Under the pieces are notes generated by a model. The model was given only the letters and a program-made list of their open reading frames with translations, had not been told where the DNA came from and made no database searches. A stretch of DNA of 64,000 bases, taken from the NCBI GenBank assembly GCA_024635995.1, contig JAGXHW010000012.1, forward strand, positions 52,452-116,451. The letters run 5' to 3'. Below are positions 61,549-64,000 of the stretch, one piece after another (the stretch's first letter is position 1; each line of letters opens with the position of its first letter). A program made the position numbers and the translations under genes. Origin of the DNA: Clostridiaceae bacterium (GTDB taxonomy: Bacteria; Bacillota; Clostridia; Peptostreptococcales; Tindalliaceae).

Positions 61549-62049
61549 ATGCGCGGCGATATTATTTATGTTAACAGAATACCCCTTGGATTAGGTTCCA
61601 TTGAATGTCGCAAAACATCAAAAACCAGCTGGGTGGATACCCTGCTCATTCGATGCTTATCTTATAAACATTATGGCATTGACATCGGTGATGGGTTGGT
61701 TATCCATTTTCGCTGTGAAAGCATTCTTGCCATGAATGAAGCAAAGGTGATTGTAACAAGCTTTGAAGACTTTAAAAGAGATGGAATCGTACAAACTGAT
61801 CAACGCCTGGAACCCGTTTTTAATCCTGATGAGATTGTAGAGCGTGCATTTTCCCGTATGGAACCTGGTTTCGATGTTTATCATCCAAAATACAATAATT
61901 GCGAGCATTTTTCCACCTGGTGTACCACAGGTGATAAGTCTTCACAACAGGACTTAATTCGAGATGCCTGGAAAAACATCACCATGTTGCCGATGCGTAC
62001 AAAGGAGAAAGCGGTTGCTGCACTGGCGTTTATAAGTTTTTTAAGCTGA
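61549..62049 (+). CDS. LRAT/NC domain (NlpC/P60-like) protein
   Basis: The 166-residue protein belongs to the lecithin:retinol acyltransferase-like group. It has the histidine motif HYGIDIGDGLVIHF (His41, His53) and the catalytic cysteine in NNCEHFSTW (Cys118). This permuted papain-like fold acts as a thiol acyltransferase or hydrolase. A short hydrophobic C terminus may associate with the membrane. No obvious partner lies nearby. Confidence 0.88.
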   Translation: MRGDIIYVNRIPLGLGSIECRKTSKTSWVDTLLIRCLSYKHYGIDIGDGLVIHFRCESILAMNEAKVIVTSFEDFKRDGIVQTDQRLEPVFNPDEIVERAFSRMEPGFDVYHPKYNNCEHFSTWCTTGDKSSQQDLIRDAWKNITMLPMRTKEKAVAALAFISFLS

Positions 62050-62121
62050 CTACAACATCAGTCTAACACAACTGATAATCAAAATAGATTAAATCTTATT
62101 AACAATTGTACAGTTTTCATG

Positions 62122-62157
62122 AAAAATCCTGACCTCAAAGAGATCAGGATTTCTTTA
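62122..62157. terminator. Terminator between convergent genes
   Basis: AAATCCTGA and TCAGGATTT form a nine-pair stem followed by CTTTAAT, between the LRAT-domain gene and the P-type ATPase gene. Confidence 0.7.
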
Positions 62158-62176
62158 ATCAATCAACCAGTCTGCA

Positions 62177-63981
62177 TTATTGATCACGCCGAAATAATTT
62201 AAATAACTCACTGAAAAACAGTGGAATCACTGATAAACCAATGACCAGAAGCCAGTCAGACAATGTCAGCATCTGCACCTTGAAAGCCCGTGACAGAAAC
62301 GGTATTGAAATAACCATCAACTGTAACGCAAATCCTGCCACCATGGCACCAATTAAATAAGGATTACTAAAGAGGCCGATGGTAAAAATGGATCTGTTAG
62401 CGCTACGCATTGCCAGGGAATAGAACAGCTGTGTACCAGCCAGCACAACAAAGGCCATCGTTCTGGCATAAGTCATGATATTTTCCGGTACATTTCTGGC
62501 GTCCATGTGATAGCCATGTTCGTACAAGCCATAATAAAAAGCAGCCAGGGTCAAAGCACCAATCAGTAAACCGCCAAGAACAACTCGTTGGATGGCACCA
62601 TGAGCAAAGATGCTTTCCTCTGGTGGTCTGGGCTTCTTCTTCATCAGTCCAGGCTCTTCCGGATCTATTCCAAGGGCAATGGCAGGCAGTGTGTCTGTGA
62701 TCAGGTTGATCCACAATATTTGTGTGGGCAACAACGGCACTGGCCAGGCCAATAAAATAGCAGCAAAGATAGCCACCACTTCTCCCAGGTTACAGGACAA
62801 CAAGAACAGCACCGATTTTCTAATGTTATTATAAATGATTCGACCTTCTCGTACTGCACGAATGATGGTTGAAAAATTATCGTCTATCAGTATCATTTCA
62901 CTGGCACCTTTCGAGACGTCAGTTCCGGTGATACCCATGGCAACTCCAATGTCGGCCATCTTCAAGGAAGGCGCATCATTCACGCCATCCCCTGTCATTG
63001 ACACCACATACCCCTGGGATTGAAACGCCTGAACAATCTTTACCTTATGTGCTGGTGAAACCCTTGCAAAAACACGGTACTGATTGATGTTATTCTGAAG
63101 CTCTTCCTGGTTCATGGCATCGATTTCTGCACCGGTAATACTCTGTTCTATGGACGTGTTTATTCCCAGTTCTTTACCAATGGCAACAGCCGTCTGCTGA
63201 TGGTCCCCTGTGATCATAACCGGCGTAATGCCTGCGGCTTTTGCTTCATCAATGGCGTCTCTCACCTCAGGTCGGGGAGGGTCGATCATTCCAACCAATC
63301 CCAGTAACACCAATTCTTTTTCCATCTCATCGGTTTCAATTTTCTCTTTAGTTTTTTTATAAGCTGTTCCCAACACCCTTAATGCATCAGCTGAAAGTTG
63401 CTCCACCATCTGGTTATAATTATCTTTCAATTCAGGTGTCAGGGGAATCACTTCGTTGCCCATGAATACGTGGGTGGTACTATTTAACAAGTTATCAACG
63501 GCCCCTTTTGTGTGAACCATATAACCATTTTGGTCCTTATTCAGCGTGGACATTAGTTTTCGTTCAGAATCAAAGGGTTTTTCTCCCACTCTCTCATGTA
63601 GGCTGACCAATTCCTTCCAGTGAACACCATATCGTTTTGCCCAAGCCAAGCCTGCAATTTCTGTGGGATCACCCGTTTCCTTTCCATCTTCCAGGGTAGC
63701 GTCCGCACAAAGTACCAGGGTTTTCATCATCATTATTTCTGCCTCAGATGATTGTAATGTTTTATCTTCCGACTCATCACCATCAGAGTCATCAGCATGC
63801 GGCATTTTCTTCAATTGTCCATCAATGTAAGAATGAGTGATGGTCATGCGGTTTTGTGTCAGCGTGCCGGTTTTGTCAGTACACACAATACTAACTGACC
63901 CCAAAGTTTCAACCGCCGCCAGTTTTCTCACAATGGCATTGAGTTTTGACATTCTGGTAACACCTAAGGCCAGTACAATGG
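62177..63981 (-). CDS. Cation-transporting P-type ATPase, Ca2+ type, N terminus missing
   Basis: This is the C-terminal two thirds of a P2A-type (SERCA/PMR1-like) calcium pump. The phosphorylated Asp is in CTDKTGTLT, the hinge motif is GDGVNDAPSLK, and after it come several membrane helices, with the long MKKKPRPPEESIF loop typical of bacterial Ca2+-ATPases. The frame continues upstream of the first ATG (63952) as AIVLALGVTR, which is coding sequence of the membrane helix before the P-domain, so the gene is cut by the contig end and not really started there. About 300 N-terminal residues are missing. Confidence 0.93.
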
Positions 63982-64000
63982 CTGTCTCTTATACACATCT
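63982..64000. other. Sequencing adaptor (Nextera mosaic end) at the contig end
   Basis: CTGTCTCTTATACACATCT is identical to the 19-base Tn5 mosaic end used in Nextera libraries. It occurs exactly at the end of the sequence and breaks the P-type ATPase reading frame. It is an assembly artefact, not genomic DNA. Confidence 0.95.

Noticed and set aside
63982..64000. Natural Tn5-like transposon end
   Set aside because: The match is exact to the library adaptor and sits at the very end of the sequence with no transposase gene nearby.
1..64000. CRISPR array, prophage or complete insertion sequence
   Set aside because: No regularly spaced direct repeats, cas, phage structural, integrase or transposase genes were seen.

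Overview
The window looks like the end of a draft contig from an anaerobic, amino-acid-fermenting, spore-forming low-GC Firmicute (class Clostridia). The evidence is AGGAGG-type ribosome binding sites, a T-box leader, a PerR-type regulator, a complete histidine-degradation cluster ending in FtcD, a GrdX-type protein (glycine reductase family), a selenocysteine formate dehydrogenase, a candidate sigma-H/Spo0A promoter and many M29/DegV/DUF genes typical of this class. Genus cannot be fixed from sequence alone; an alkaliphilic Natronincola/Tindallia/Alkaliphilus-like relative is my inference only. The last 19 bases are exactly the Nextera transposase mosaic end, so real sequence stops at 63981, inside a P-type ATPase gene.

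Layout. 1-6.3 kb: partial unknown gene, Asp/Glu racemase, DJ-1/PfpI protein, ABC exporter, an unrecognised 420-residue protein behind a C9 tract and a PerR/Fur-like box, and a DUF4349 lipoprotein. 6.4-13.1 kb: mostly minus-strand housekeeping (DegV, thioredoxin-like, HI0933-type flavoprotein, YciI, LysE, Nudix, hybrid histidine kinase, Maf). 13.2-21.0 kb: plus-strand purL, speE, perR, a P-loop kinase-like protein, a cobalamin-binding regulator with an XRE head and CarH-type sensor body, and a NYN/OST-HTH protein. 21.1-34.2 kb: minus-strand DUF1295, DAK2-DegV fusion, M29 aminopeptidase, then hutI-ftcD-hutU-hutH (transcribed hutH first) with a large BTAD/AAA/TPR regulator upstream. 34.2-39.5 kb: msrA, UPF0178, a T-box-controlled ilvBN operon that continues into a small thioredoxin-like selenoprotein, a nitrilase and tRNA-Gly(CCC). 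39.5-45.8 kb: glycerate kinase, aminotransferase, a LysR of the selenium-associated type, and a decaying NifX-DUF134-DUF5320 cluster with a striking paired operator. 45.9-57.6 kb: cardiolipin synthase, GrdX, DUF3006, mtnA, an NAD(P)-linked selenocysteine formate dehydrogenase pair, thrC-aminotransferase-ridA and a broken YeeE/YedE gene. 57.8-64 kb: GHL10 hydrolase, UPF0016 transporter with a Cys-rich tail, ADP-ribosylglycohydrolase, LRAT-domain protein and a truncated Ca2+-type P-type ATPase.

How the genes work together. The hut cluster turns histidine into glutamate and a one-carbon unit on folate. Formate dehydrogenase with its fused Fe-S/flavin partner can exchange electrons between formate and a nicotinamide cofactor. 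Two UGA codons are best read as selenocysteine, each followed by a SECIS-like hairpin. Together with a selenium-type LysR and GrdX they point to active selenium metabolism. The most novel-looking items are the XRE-CarH-like B12 regulator, the UxxS thioredoxin selenoprotein embedded in the ilvBN transcription unit, and the unknown gene at 3766-5028. No CRISPR array, prophage, complete insertion sequence or rRNA gene was seen.
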